From Thermococcus sp. (GTDB lineage Archaea > Methanobacteriota_B > Thermococci > Thermococcales > Thermococcaceae), in assembly GCA_027074805.1 (NCBI GenBank), contig JALTCK010000070.1:1-29345 (forward strand): DNA of 29,345 bases, read 5' to 3'. Below are positions 6,578 to 15,400 of this stretch, piece by piece (positions within the stretch are counted from its first letter, which is position 1; each line of letters begins with the position of its first letter). Made by a program: the position numbers and the translations under genes. The notes beneath the pieces were generated by a model. It was not told the origin of the DNA, did no database searches, and saw nothing but the letters and a program-made list of their open reading frames with translations.

Positions 6578-6587
6578 GTTAAATAAG
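6578..6587 (+). promoter_or_regulatory. TATA box for the zinc-ribbon/SPFH operon
   Basis: GTTAAATAAG predicts a start near 6606-6608, close to GAGGTG at 6607-6612 that serves ATG 6618. The leader would be very short. No clear operator palindrome was seen between the two divergent promoters. Confidence 0.5.
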
Positions 6588-6617
6588 GAGAACACGTAAG
6601 TTCAATGAGGTGCATCC

Positions 6618-7622
6618 ATGGAGGAAGTTGGGTTTAAGTGCGGGAGGTGCGATGCTCCTCTCGAGGTATCCCCAGAAACTATTGTTGCCGTCTGTCCCTA
6701 TTGTGGCTATCCCAACCATATCAGCGGTAGTCTAAAGACCGAGAACATTCACATCGCCCCGACCTTGGACAAAAACTCGATAGCCAAGGCTTTCTGGGAA
6801 CGCGTCAACAGAGATTTTGACTTGAAGAGGATGAAAGAGCAAATTGATATTGTTGATGTCGAGGGTTATTATGCTCCCTACTGGATTGGACTGGTCCATG
6901 TGGAGGGAGAGGTCGAATACACCGTTGAAGAAGAGGAGTGTCATACAGACTCTGAGGGAAACACCGAGTGCCACACTGTGGAAAGGCATTATCATGACTA
7001 TATAGACGAAACCCTGAAGCTGATGGGGGCCGCAAGGAGGCAGGTAAAGAGCTTTGGAGTTGATGATGTCATAGGTCACTACAAAAAGTCCTCTGTGGAG
7101 GCTAAGAGACTCCTAGAGCTTGACGAGGGGGAGTGGGGCCGAATAAAGCTTGAGATACTAAATACCGAGATGGATGAACTCCAGGCAAAGACAATGATGC
7201 GGGAAGACGCTATAGATGTCATCAGAAGGCGATATTCCTCAAAAGCCGACAGGATAGATTATTTCAATGTAAACGCTGACGAACCAGAGGGACTCATGTT
7301 GCTTCTCCTTCCGATATGGACGGTTTACTACAAGGTGGAAAACTCGATATTTCATGTTGTCTTTGCGGGCTGGGATGGGAAGGACGTAGCTGCCACCGAG
7401 CCGATGCCAATATGGAGGCGTGCCCAGTATCTGACGGGAACCGTTATGGGAACGTTGATAGGTGCATTCGGGGCAGCATACGGCGGTGCCACGGGCTCCT
7501 TCGTTCCGGCATTATTTGGACTCCTCATCGGGACTGGTCTGAGTGGTTACTTTGGGGCAAAGGTTCTCGAAGATCAGAGGATAGAGCGGGGCGGAAGGCT
7601 CCTCGGGGCCAGGAGGTGGTAG
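6618..7622 (+). CDS. Zinc-ribbon membrane protein (YdjG/YdjH-like)
   Basis: A 334-residue protein with an N-terminal zinc ribbon (Cys8, Cys11, Cys26, Cys29 in KCGRC and VCPYCG), a long soluble middle and two Gly/Ala-rich hydrophobic segments near 280-320 (TGTVMGTLIGAFGAAYGG and ALFGLLIGTGLSGYFGA). This layout is that of B. subtilis YdjG/YdjH-type zinc-ribbon membrane proteins. A second Cys/His cluster at 108-126 (Cys108-His109, Cys118-His119, His124, His126) could bind another metal and is unusual. GAGGTG lies 5 nt before the ATG. It is the first gene of a tight four-gene operon. Function is inferred as membrane-associated stress response by analogy, not shown. Confidence 0.75.
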   Translation: MEEVGFKCGRCDAPLEVSPETIVAVCPYCGYPNHISGSLKTENIHIAPTLDKNSIAKAFWERVNRDFDLKRMKEQIDIVDVEGYYAPYWIGLVHVEGEVEYTVEEEECHTDSEGNTECHTVERHYHDYIDETLKLMGAARRQVKSFGVDDVIGHYKKSSVEAKRLLELDEGEWGRIKLEILNTEMDELQAKTMMREDAIDVIRRRYSSKADRIDYFNVNADEPEGLMLLLLPIWTVYYKVENSIFHVVFAGWDGKDVAATEPMPIWRRAQYLTGTVMGTLIGAFGAAYGGATGSFVPALFGLLIGTGLSGYFGAKVLEDQRIERGGRLLGARRW

Positions 7623-7623
7623 A

Positions 7624-8529
7624 ATGGAAGTGCAGTGTCCAACATGCTCGGCGAAGTTTAAGGTTCCCGACACCGTAACTGTTGCCACATGCCCCTATTG
7701 CGGTACAACCTTCCACATCCACACGGGTGAGGAAGCCAAGGAGGAGCACTACTTCTTCCCGCCGATGAAGAAGGACCCTGGGGGAGTTCTCCTGAAGTTT
7801 CTCTCGAGACAGTATGGTGCTCCCGCAGACATAACCAGCGCCAAGATCCTGGAGAAGGAGCTCCATTGGGTTCCTGTCCACTTTTTCTATGCCCATGGAC
7901 GATATAGGAGATGGACTACAATCGAGGAGGTCTTCTTTGAGGGAATCCCAGCTGGTTCCCCCCTGGCCTCTCTACTTGCGGGTTATCCCTTCCCCATTCG
8001 AGGGAAGAGGTTCTTCGACCAATCTCTCGTCGGCAGGGGAAGATACTACGAGCCAAAACTGTCAAAGGAAGAAGCTGAGAGGGAGGTTTACGACCATCTT
8101 CTCAATGCGCTCCGCTCCGAGGCTCTTGAGGAGGACAAGCCATTTGAGAGTGGTGATGAGGTGGAATATGAAATAAAGTACCAGGGGCTGGTTCACTATC
8201 CCATCTGGAAGGTTCACTACGAGTACGCTGGAGAAAACTTTGCCGGCTACGTGGACGGCACGGACGGACGGGTTATAAAGGCTGAGTACCCCTTGATGAG
8301 TGGGGCCAGGAAAAAAGCAAGCCTCCTTGGAGCTGGACTCCTTGGAGCAGGCTTAGTCTTTGGGGTGGTAGCTGCTGGTATGTACGGCAGTGCGTGGGGT
8401 CTCCTAGGGGGCATTATCTCTGCAGGAGCTGGTTCCTACGGAATATTCCGAAAGGGCGTCGTTAAGAGAAGAACCGTTAGTGAGGTCAGATTTGGAGGTG
8501 GAGGGAATATATACTTCAAACCCCTTTGA
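7624..8529 (+). CDS. Second zinc-ribbon membrane protein (YdjG/YdjH-like)
   Basis: A 301-residue protein with the same architecture as its upstream neighbour: zinc ribbon (Cys5, Cys8, Cys23, Cys26 in QCPTC and TCPYCG), a soluble middle of about 190 residues, and two closely spaced Gly-rich hydrophobic helices near 225-272. A basic segment (RKGVVKRR) follows the second helix, then a short glycine-rich tail. The two proteins share the ribbon, the TYY/HYP-IWxVxY type strand before the membrane pair and the topology, so they are probably distant paralogues. The ATG is one base after the preceding stop, with GGTGGT overlapping the end of the upstream gene, indicating coupling. Confidence 0.75.
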   Translation: MEVQCPTCSAKFKVPDTVTVATCPYCGTTFHIHTGEEAKEEHYFFPPMKKDPGGVLLKFLSRQYGAPADITSAKILEKELHWVPVHFFYAHGRYRRWTTIEEVFFEGIPAGSPLASLLAGYPFPIRGKRFFDQSLVGRGRYYEPKLSKEEAEREVYDHLLNALRSEALEEDKPFESGDEVEYEIKYQGLVHYPIWKVHYEYAGENFAGYVDGTDGRVIKAEYPLMSGARKKASLLGAGLLGAGLVFGVVAAGMYGSAWGLLGGIISAGAGSYGIFRKGVVKRRTVSEVRFGGGGNIYFKPL

Positions 8530-8538
8530 GGTGATAAC

Positions 8539-9033
8539 ATGGGGAAGGAAACTTCGATAGTTGAAAAGCTCGAGCTCGTGATCCCGGGCTTCCATGGATA
8601 TAAGAAAAAGGAACTCCTGAGAGAGGATGACAGGCTCGTTCGCGGGAAGGTCGCCGACATACTCGCCCAGGCAAGGCGTGAGATGGAGAGGGCGATCCAG
8701 CGCTGTGCAATGGTCAACTGCGCCCAGCTGATGGCGCTGGACACGATGAGGAAGAAGCTGATGGCCCTTGAGAGCAGAATTCTCCACGCCGAAGCGGGCT
8801 ACCGCGGTTACTTCGATAGAGTGAAGTTCAAGGAGGATGAGATAAAGAGGCTCATTGAGTACGATGGGAAAATGATAGAACTCGCTGAAGCGATACTCGA
8901 CAACATCAAGGCGATAAACCGCCAGATAGCGAACCCGCAGGCTTTGGGCATGGCGGTTTTGGACCTCGACGACAAGCTCAACTCCTTCGAGGAGGTTTTG
9001 AGCAAGAGGATGAGCTTTGCGGCGGGTGAGTGA
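8539..9033 (+). CDS. Helical coiled-coil protein of the SPFH operon
   Basis: A 164-residue, almost entirely helical, soluble protein. It contains heptad-like stretches (KVADILAQARREMERAIQRCAM, then LMALDTMRKKLMALESRIL, then KFKEDEIKRLIEYDGKMIELAEAILDNI). By gene position it corresponds to the PspA-family member (YdjF) of the Bacillus ydjFGHI cluster, but it is shorter than PspA and I see no diagnostic PspA motif, so homology is unproven. The start ATG follows GAGGTGATAAC, close to the full anti-Shine-Dalgarno complement. Nine bp separate it from the upstream gene and one base from the downstream ATG. Confidence 0.65.
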   Translation: MGKETSIVEKLELVIPGFHGYKKKELLREDDRLVRGKVADILAQARREMERAIQRCAMVNCAQLMALDTMRKKLMALESRILHAEAGYRGYFDRVKFKEDEIKRLIEYDGKMIELAEAILDNIKAINRQIANPQALGMAVLDLDDKLNSFEEVLSKRMSFAAGE

Positions 9034-9034
9034 T

Positions 9035-10045
9035 ATGGTGCAGGTAATCGAATGGGTGAACCCCGGGGAAGACGAGATAATCTGGCGCTACCCCAACGAG
9101 GTCATAAAGTGGGGTGCCCAGCTGGTGGTCCATGAGTATGAGGTAGCGGTCTTCATGCGCGACGGCAAAATATACGACGTCCTGGGGCCGGGAAGGCACA
9201 CACTAACGACCCAGAATTTGCCCCTCCTCTACAGGCTCGTTGGGGGTTCAAACAGTCCATTCAAAGCCACCGTCATCTTCGTCAGCATGAAGCAGTTCCA
9301 GGGGAAGTATGGTGGTGAGACGCAGACGAAAGAGCTTGCCCCGGTCAAGTACTACGGCGTCTACTGGTTCAAGGTTGCCGACCCGGTGCTCTTCATAACC
9401 GAGGTGGTCGGCGGCCAGAGCCTCTACGATACGAGCGACGTCACCAAGTTCATTCGCGCTTATTTCAACGAGGGCATGATGAAGCACCTCTCGGCTTACT
9501 CAATCGTCGACCTTTTCCAGAACCTCGATATGGTGAGCACGCAGGTCAAGGTCAAGCTCATCGAGGATTTTCGCAGGCTCGGCCTCGAGCTCGTCGATGT
9601 GAAGATCGAGGGCGTCAACACCACCGACGAGTGGCGCCAGAGGCTCTTCTGGATAATGCAGACGGGCAATGCTCAGGCGGTAATGCAGATGGACACCGCG
9701 AAGCAGGTGGCGGCAGAGCTCGGAAAGAGCGAGGGGGCAGGCCTCGGTACGGGTATGGTGATAATGCCGCAACTCCTCCAGCAGCCCGCTCAGCCCGCTC
9801 AACCGACCCAGCCGTACGCGGGTGGCGGCGTTCCTCCCGCAGGCTATCAGAATCCACAGCAGCCAGCCCAGCCGGCCGCTCCAGCGGCTCAGCAACAGGA
9901 GATATGTCCCTACTGCGGCAAGCCGATTCCCAAGGGGGCGCGCTTCTGCCCCTACTGCGGCCACGAAATCAAACGCTGTCCCAACGGCCATATCGTTCCC
10001 GAAGGGGCGAAGTTCTGCCCTGTGTGCGGGGCGAAGATAGAGTAA
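9035..10045 (+). CDS. SPFH domain protein with C-terminal zinc ribbons (YdjI-like)
   Basis: A 336-residue protein of the YdjI/virion-core-like SPFH group. Residues 1-215 form the SPFH region (VVHEYEVAVFMRDGKIYDVLGPGRHTL is the typical N-terminal signature, and LVDVKIEGVNTTDEWRQRLF the end). Residues 245-288 are a Pro/Gln/Ala linker with repeated PAQP units. Two zinc ribbons follow: Cys291, Cys294, Cys305, Cys308, then Cys315, His319, Cys328, Cys331. Such proteins associate with membranes as oligomers. ATG 9035 overlaps the end region of the upstream gene, with GGTGAGTGAT as ribosome binding site; an ATA/AGG-containing upstream extension to 9017 would overlap the previous gene and is not favoured. 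It closes the operon. Confidence 0.88.
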   Translation: MVQVIEWVNPGEDEIIWRYPNEVIKWGAQLVVHEYEVAVFMRDGKIYDVLGPGRHTLTTQNLPLLYRLVGGSNSPFKATVIFVSMKQFQGKYGGETQTKELAPVKYYGVYWFKVADPVLFITEVVGGQSLYDTSDVTKFIRAYFNEGMMKHLSAYSIVDLFQNLDMVSTQVKVKLIEDFRRLGLELVDVKIEGVNTTDEWRQRLFWIMQTGNAQAVMQMDTAKQVAAELGKSEGAGLGTGMVIMPQLLQQPAQPAQPTQPYAGGGVPPAGYQNPQQPAQPAAPAAQQQEICPYCGKPIPKGARFCPYCGHEIKRCPNGHIVPEGAKFCPVCGAKIE

Positions 10046-10049
10046 GCCC

Positions 10050-10092
10050 TTTCTCCTCTTTCACTTTTTAGGTCCTAAAGGGGGTAAAAAAG
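10050..10092. terminator. Bidirectional terminator region between convergent genes
   Basis: The gap between two convergent stops holds pyrimidine-rich CTTTCTCCTCTTTCACTTTT on the plus strand and CTTTTTTACCCCC on the minus strand. Between them lies the 13-bp palindrome TTTAGG-T-CCTAAA (10067-10079). T-runs are the known archaeal intrinsic termination signal, so each strand has one facing its own gene. Confidence 0.55.
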
Positions 10093-10098
10093 AATGGC

Positions 10099-11118
10099 TT
10101 AGAGTCCAAACTTCTCCTGCATGTATGCCCTCATCAGTTCCTTAGTGGCTAAGAGCCCTTTAACGTGAGTCCTCTCCATGCCATGACTTGCATGAACGCC
10201 GGGTCCAATGAGGGCAACCCGGAAGTCCCAACCAGCCCTTAGAGCGGCTGAACCATCGGAGCCGTAGTAGGGGAACACATCAACGACGTGCGGTATGTCG
10301 TTTTTCTCGGCCAGATTGATTAGCTTGCTAGTCATTTCGTAGTCATACGGTCCGCTAGAATCTTTGGCAGCTATTGAAACTGCCGTCTCCTTTCCTGCCA
10401 CACCCTCGCCAACGACGCCCATGTCAACGACTAGGAGTTCTTTCGTACTCTCGGGATAACCGGCGGAGCCTCCATGACCGACCTCTTCGTATGGTGAGAA
10501 GAAGAAGGCCACAGGGAGCTTTTCAAGTTTTTCTGCTCCTAAATCCAGAAGAAGGTCAATCATAACCGCGACGCTTGCCTTGTCGTCAAGGAAGTGGGCC
10601 TTAACGAAGCCGTTCACATATTCGAACTTGGGGTCAAATGCTATAAAGTCGCCCGGCCTTATCCCTAGCTTCTCAGTGTCTTCTTTCTTCTCAACCTCAG
10701 CATCTAAGCGGATGTACATGTTTTCCTCCTTACGCTCCTTCTTTCCGGCCTCTTTATTCACGTGGACACTGGGGTTCCTGAGTAGGAGCGTTCCGCGGTA
10801 ACACTTTCCGGAGCGCGTTATTATCGTGCAGTACTCACCTTCGAAGGTCGGAAGAAGAAGCCCCCCAACGCGGCTGAAGCTCAGGTTTCCATCTGGGAGA
10901 ATGCCCTTCACCATGGCTCCAAGAGTATCAACGTGGCCTGCTATTATGAGCTCAGGTTCTGGGTGATTTCCGGCTATCAGTGCGCCCTTGTTGGTATAAT
11001 AAGTCTTTATCCCTGCTTCTTTAAGCCTTTTCTCAATGTGTCCCATGACCTCCTTTGTGTAGCCCGTTGGTGACGGTATATCGAGTATCTCTCTGAGAAT
11101 TTTGACAACTCTCTCCAT
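10099..11118 (-). CDS. M42 family (TET) aminopeptidase
   Basis: A 339-residue dinuclear metallo-aminopeptidase of the M42 family, which forms dodecameric tetrahedral cages that trim peptides released by the proteasome. Metal ligands and catalytic residues can be read: His62 and Asp64 (GHVDTLG), the bridging Asp at 178/179 (FLDDK), the catalytic pair Glu211-Glu212 (SPYEEVGHGG), Asp232 (VVDMG) and the C-terminal His in HASHGMERTH. The charged insertion at about 121-150 (KEAGKKERKEEN...) is in the PDZ-like dimerisation domain. Thermococcales carry several TET paralogues with different specificities; I cannot say which this is. ATG 11118 follows GGTGATACC. An AT-rich TTTTTAAG lies about 15 nt further upstream. 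Confidence 0.92.
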   Translation of the reverse strand: MERVVKILREILDIPSPTGYTKEVMGHIEKRLKEAGIKTYYTNKGALIAGNHPEPELIIAGHVDTLGAMVKGILPDGNLSFSRVGGLLLPTFEGEYCTIITRSGKCYRGTLLLRNPSVHVNKEAGKKERKEENMYIRLDAEVEKKEDTEKLGIRPGDFIAFDPKFEYVNGFVKAHFLDDKASVAVMIDLLLDLGAEKLEKLPVAFFFSPYEEVGHGGSAGYPESTKELLVVDMGVVGEGVAGKETAVSIAAKDSSGPYDYEMTSKLINLAEKNDIPHVVDVFPYYGSDGSAALRAGWDFRVALIGPGVHASHGMERTHVKGLLATKELMRAYMQEKFGL

Positions 11119-11534
11119 GGTATCACCACTTAAAAATCTCTTGAATGGTTAAAAAGGGCATCGCTTGAATTTTGGGGAGCCTAAAGATCAAAGGAGGAAA
11201 GAAGAGAATCACCCTGCGTTCGATCCGTTTGTCTTGAGGGCGTAGGGAGATCCGTCGTTTCTCATTTTGACAACTTTTACTAGCCTGCTCCACTATATAG
11301 TTGGAATAAGGGTTTCATCAGAACGTTAAGATTGTGGCTCTTTCCTCATTTCTATAATCTCTCAAACCCAACCTCAGCATCGAATTACTCAACTGGTTTC
11401 TCCATCAGTTTTTCCGACCTGGACTTGGACTCCAATTTTCGAGCCGGCTCATATCAACACTCTAAAAAAGTATCTCCATAGAATACGAGGCAAAACTTTG
11501 TTATCCTTCCCTTTGGGGATTCTAAGGAACTTAC
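11119..11534. other. 416-bp gene-poor stretch with a possible gene remnant
   Basis: No intact gene was recognised. On the minus strand an open segment from a TAG at 11293-11295 to a TGA at 11209-11211 encodes about 27 residues including MRNDGSPYALKTNGS; it reads like the C-terminus of a protein that has lost its upstream part. It has no ribosome binding site. The sequence around 11300-11530 is AT-rich and pyrimidine-rich on the plus strand. This stretch separates the M42 gene from an AT-richer, probably variable pair of genes. Confidence 0.35.
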
Positions 11535-12416
11535 TCAATCCATAAACGCTCTCAGAAGAACGAAAAGCCCTATAGTAAGCAGTGTAAGGACAAAGGTCAC
11601 GCTTATTGATTCTTCAGCCTTCAGTCGGTACTGCGCTAGAATGGCATTGGCCGCTATAGCCGGTGGCATACTGGCCTCCACGAGGACGGAGTAGAAGACA
11701 TTGGGAGACGCCCAGGGGAGAGTGAAGAAGACGAAAGTGAAGGGAATAGCTATCCTGAAAGTTCCGACCTCAAGGAGCTTTCGGAGGTTAAAGGCCCTAA
11801 GGGTTATTCTTGAGCCGAAATAAATTAGAAGAAGTGGAATGCTGAGCCATCCAACTGTTTTCACGGGTTCAATGAAGTGCGTGGGGAGCTTTATTCCTGC
11901 AATAACGAGGGTAAGTGCTAAGAGGTTTGCCAGAGTGGGTGGAAACTTGAGGGCTTTGATGAAGCTTCTCCTAACGCTTGCACCTCCACTTGAGTAGTGG
12001 GCTGCTATGAAGGTGACTATCGGAATAACTATCATTGAATTTGTCGTGGAGTAAAGGATGGCTGGTGTTATGTCGTCTAAGAAAAGGCCTGCTATCGGGA
12101 AACCAAGGGCGGCGGTGTTAGGATAAATCGAGAGGACCATGAGGGCTCCAGCCCAGGGGTCGTTTTTGATAGCCAGTCTGCCGTAAAGGTATGAGGTGGA
12201 GAGACTTATACCGATTATCAGGAAGACATAGAGGAAAACCGTCTTGATGCTAAGAAGATAGGCCAAATTCTTGCTTGCGACGTTACCAAAAATAAAAAGA
12301 GCGAGAAGAACATCATTTACCAAGAAGCGCAGGTAATCAAACAGCCTGTCGTCCTTTAAGGTGAGTCTCAAAACGTAGCCAAGCCCCATGAGTGTGAGCA
12401 TTTCTAGGATATTCAC
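11535..12416 (-). CDS. AEC family transporter (auxin efflux carrier-like)
   Basis: A 293-residue integral membrane protein with about ten hydrophobic segments. The arrangement and motifs fit the AEC/BART superfamily of efflux carriers (Pfam Mem_trans): an N-terminal five-helix half, the conserved PNTAALGFPIAGLF segment near residues 98-112, a soluble loop near 140-155, and a second half containing EASMPPAIAANAILAQYRL, the typical helix-breaking motif. Family members export organic acids or small metabolites; the substrate is unknown. The start is GTG 12416, preceded by CAGG and further up GGGGTG; an ATG five codons in is possible. It lies 24 bp downstream of the large MMPL-like gene on the same strand and is probably co-transcribed with it. 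Confidence 0.85.
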   Translation of the reverse strand: MNILEMLTLMGLGYVLRLTLKDDRLFDYLRFLVNDVLLALFIFGNVASKNLAYLLSIKTVFLYVFLIIGISLSTSYLYGRLAIKNDPWAGALMVLSIYPNTAALGFPIAGLFLDDITPAILYSTTNSMIVIPIVTFIAAHYSSGGASVRRSFIKALKFPPTLANLLALTLVIAGIKLPTHFIEPVKTVGWLSIPLLLIYFGSRITLRAFNLRKLLEVGTFRIAIPFTFVFFTLPWASPNVFYSVLVEASMPPAIAANAILAQYRLKAEESISVTFVLTLLTIGLFVLLRAFMD

Positions 12417-12440
12417 CCTGCATGCACCCCTGTTGTAGGC

Positions 12441-15400
12441 TTATTGGGTTTCTAGGACCACAATTCCATTTTCGTATGAGACTTCTTTGATAGCTGGGTT
12501 GGAGCGGATAATTTCATTCAGTTTGTCTCGGATGAGATTTTCAATGTTTGGAAGATTCTTGGCTCTTATCTTTACTACTATGAGCACGGCTTTTTTGTCT
12601 TTTGATACGTAATCGGAGCCCCATGTGTTCATTAGTTCCTCAGCTGAGAGATTTAGAGGTACTCCATAGGGCCTTGTTAGGGTGTATACCCCATCAATTC
12701 CGTTCAGGCTTGCAATTGATTCTGCAATCTGTTGTACTATCTGAAAATCCTTTTCTCCAATCTTACTCCCATTGGAAAGAAGGATATAGACGTTGCTCCC
12801 ATAGAGCGTGATTCCGGGGGATTCCCTGTAGTTTAATAAAGATGCAATGCTCCCTGTGGTTATCAGGGAGATTATGAACACTGCAAAACCCTTCTTTAGG
12901 AGTCCTTCTCTTCCATTGTTTTCATTTCTCAGGACTATCTCCGCACTCATAGGCCACCAGAACACCAGTTTGTCCCCTAGACTCCGTGTTGATATAAGAA
13001 GTAGAGCGTTTAGAGCCAGAAAGACTGGAACTGCAGTTAGAAGAGTTACAACGATGCTTTCTATGATTGGAAGCTCCAGTAAAATCGCTGATGTTCCTGA
13101 GAGCGCTGTGATCGTGAGTATTCCATATGTGCTCTCTCTAGCTGTCTCTAATACTGAGATTCCTTCTGAGGTGGCAATTGCCAGGCTCCTCCTGAATGAC
13201 TCGATAATGCAGTATGATACTGCAAAGGCCGAACTAGAGGTGAACACTACTCCGATTATGATTGTTGTGTTGTCGAACGTCATTGTCTTGTAAATAGTCT
13301 CCGATAGGAGCTCTAAAACGCCAAAGACAGTGAGACTTGGGATTACTGTCGCCAGCAGGGGTCCTCTGAGGGTTACAAGTAATGTTAACCATCCAATCAG
13401 AATGATTGCTATAATGAGCATGCTAAGACCTGAATGCTCTTGGGAGTGGGAAGGTCTCAGGTTGAGGGGAGCTAGTTCTCTTACCTTGGTTGATGGAGTA
13501 ACTAAATTGAATGAACTGGAAAACGCTCTCTCAACTTTTTCTGGGATAATATTGCTGGTTCCGTTCTTGGTTTTAACTACTACAATAAAAGAATCATTCT
13601 TGGGTCCTTTAAGAGCTAAGACCTGATCTCTATGAACCCTCATAGCGGTTTCGTAGATTTTTTTAGATATTCCTGAGACGTCAGACTCCGTTATAAGGTT
13701 CGAATTTCCTCTGAACTCCCATGCTATCTCGGTTATCCTCATGGCGGGCAATGTAACAGTCCTTCCAAGGATTTTAGGCTCCCATGAGTTTACTTTCAGG
13801 ATAGTAGCATTTAGAGAAAGCTCCTTGAGATGACTTTTTGTTAGTGGATACTCCCGGGGTATATCCTGGAGTAATCTTCTTATGAGGTGGGAATTCTCTG
13901 GACTTGAATTTGAGATGAACTTAGGAAGTAGACTTTCATAAAACACGTGTAGGGCGGCCTCCTTGGGGGAAGCTTCAGAGTAAAACTTCATAACGAGTGT
14001 TCCTGAGTATTGGTTAAATGCTCTTGTGAATATTGCACTGAGGATTTCCTGTTGGCTCTTTTCTCCCTGTTTTTTTGATGGGTAGCGTGCTATGGTCTCC
14101 GCTGTGATATTTAAAAAGGTGGAGGGAACATCTACGCTGGAGTTCGAAAGAATCTCTTTGAGAATATGGGAGACGGCATTTGTTGCTGCTTTCTCTGGAG
14201 AGAGCTCTTCACTATCTGTGAGTTCCTCTGGTCTCTGCCCTTGGGACATTATAGTAATAACTTCTAAAGTTGCATTCTTCAGAATCTCTGGATTGGAAGA
14301 CAGTACTCCTGCGTATCCGTTTCTCTTTTCGTATTTTATTATCACTTCCGAGATGTTGGAGGAGAAGCGTTTCATGTCATTTGGAAGTTTTTGGGAAACA
14401 ATCTCATTAAGGAGTGACCTCTCAACGCTATCTATAGAGGCGTTCGTGGAGAGGGTTAAGTAGTATTCCCGGGGAATCCCATGTACATTCAGGGCAAGGG
14501 CGATCTCTATTGCGGATTCTTGGGGCTTTCTCTGGGACTCAATCTCATTTAGGATGAATCTCATGGTTTGTCCTGAGACGTTTCCAAGGTATGGGAAATA
14601 ATAATTCAATGAACTTGATGACAGTAGAGAAGGCAGTTCATTAAGGGTCTCTTTGATGAGTTGGGAAAGCACGTCAACTTGATTTTGGGTGTTATCGATT
14701 ATTGATGTTCTGCTCCTCTGCTTTGTGTCGTAGGCCATGACCATTAAAACAAAACTCTTTCCAAATTCTCTGTCGAAGGTTTTGTATGGTGAAGCGTTCA
14801 TTCTATCGAGAACAAAATTAATCGTTATATTTGCAAGAAGTTCATCGGTTATTCCTGCGTACCCGCTCTCTTTGTAGGCTGGATATGTAGCGTAGAAAAC
14901 CTTGTAAATAAAATCTTCGGGGAGGTGCAGGTATAGGGAAAGACTGGCTACCTTACAGGGATATGCTGACCCGATTTCGTATGCTTTGATTAGATCCCTT
15001 AGACCTTTGTATGTCCAGATCACTCTGAGAAAAGTTGTAGTGTAATTCTCCTGAAGGGATTCAAGGTGGTTGTTAAAATCAATAACTCCCGAGGTGAGAT
15101 TGTTAGTAACTGACTGGGCTGCACTCAAATTCTGATGGATTGAAATATATTCTTTGCTGGATTCATTTAAAATCTTCTGGATTTTTAGAAACCGTAGCTG
15201 TGTCTGGGATGCATTGAGGTAACTCTCTGTATAAGTTTTCCTTAATCCGGGAAGCGTGGAGTTGAGTAGTTTGAACAGCGGGTAGATTTTAAAGCTTTGG
15301 GTTAATAACATTCCAAAGCTTTGATTTGCGGAGGAAATAGTGTTGTAGACTTCAGTCATGAACTTTGTGGCATTTTTCAGGGATATTAGTGCAACCTCTG

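Noticed and set aside
9631..10071. Long plus-strand frame over the SPFH C-terminus
   Set aside because: It is a shifted-frame reading of the Pro/Gln-rich linker and zinc ribbons, Arg/Ser-rich, without a ribosome binding site.
13330..14463. Plus-strand frames antisense to the MMPL-like gene
   Set aside because: They mirror the coding strand, lack ribosome binding sites and show Ser/Phe-rich antisense composition.
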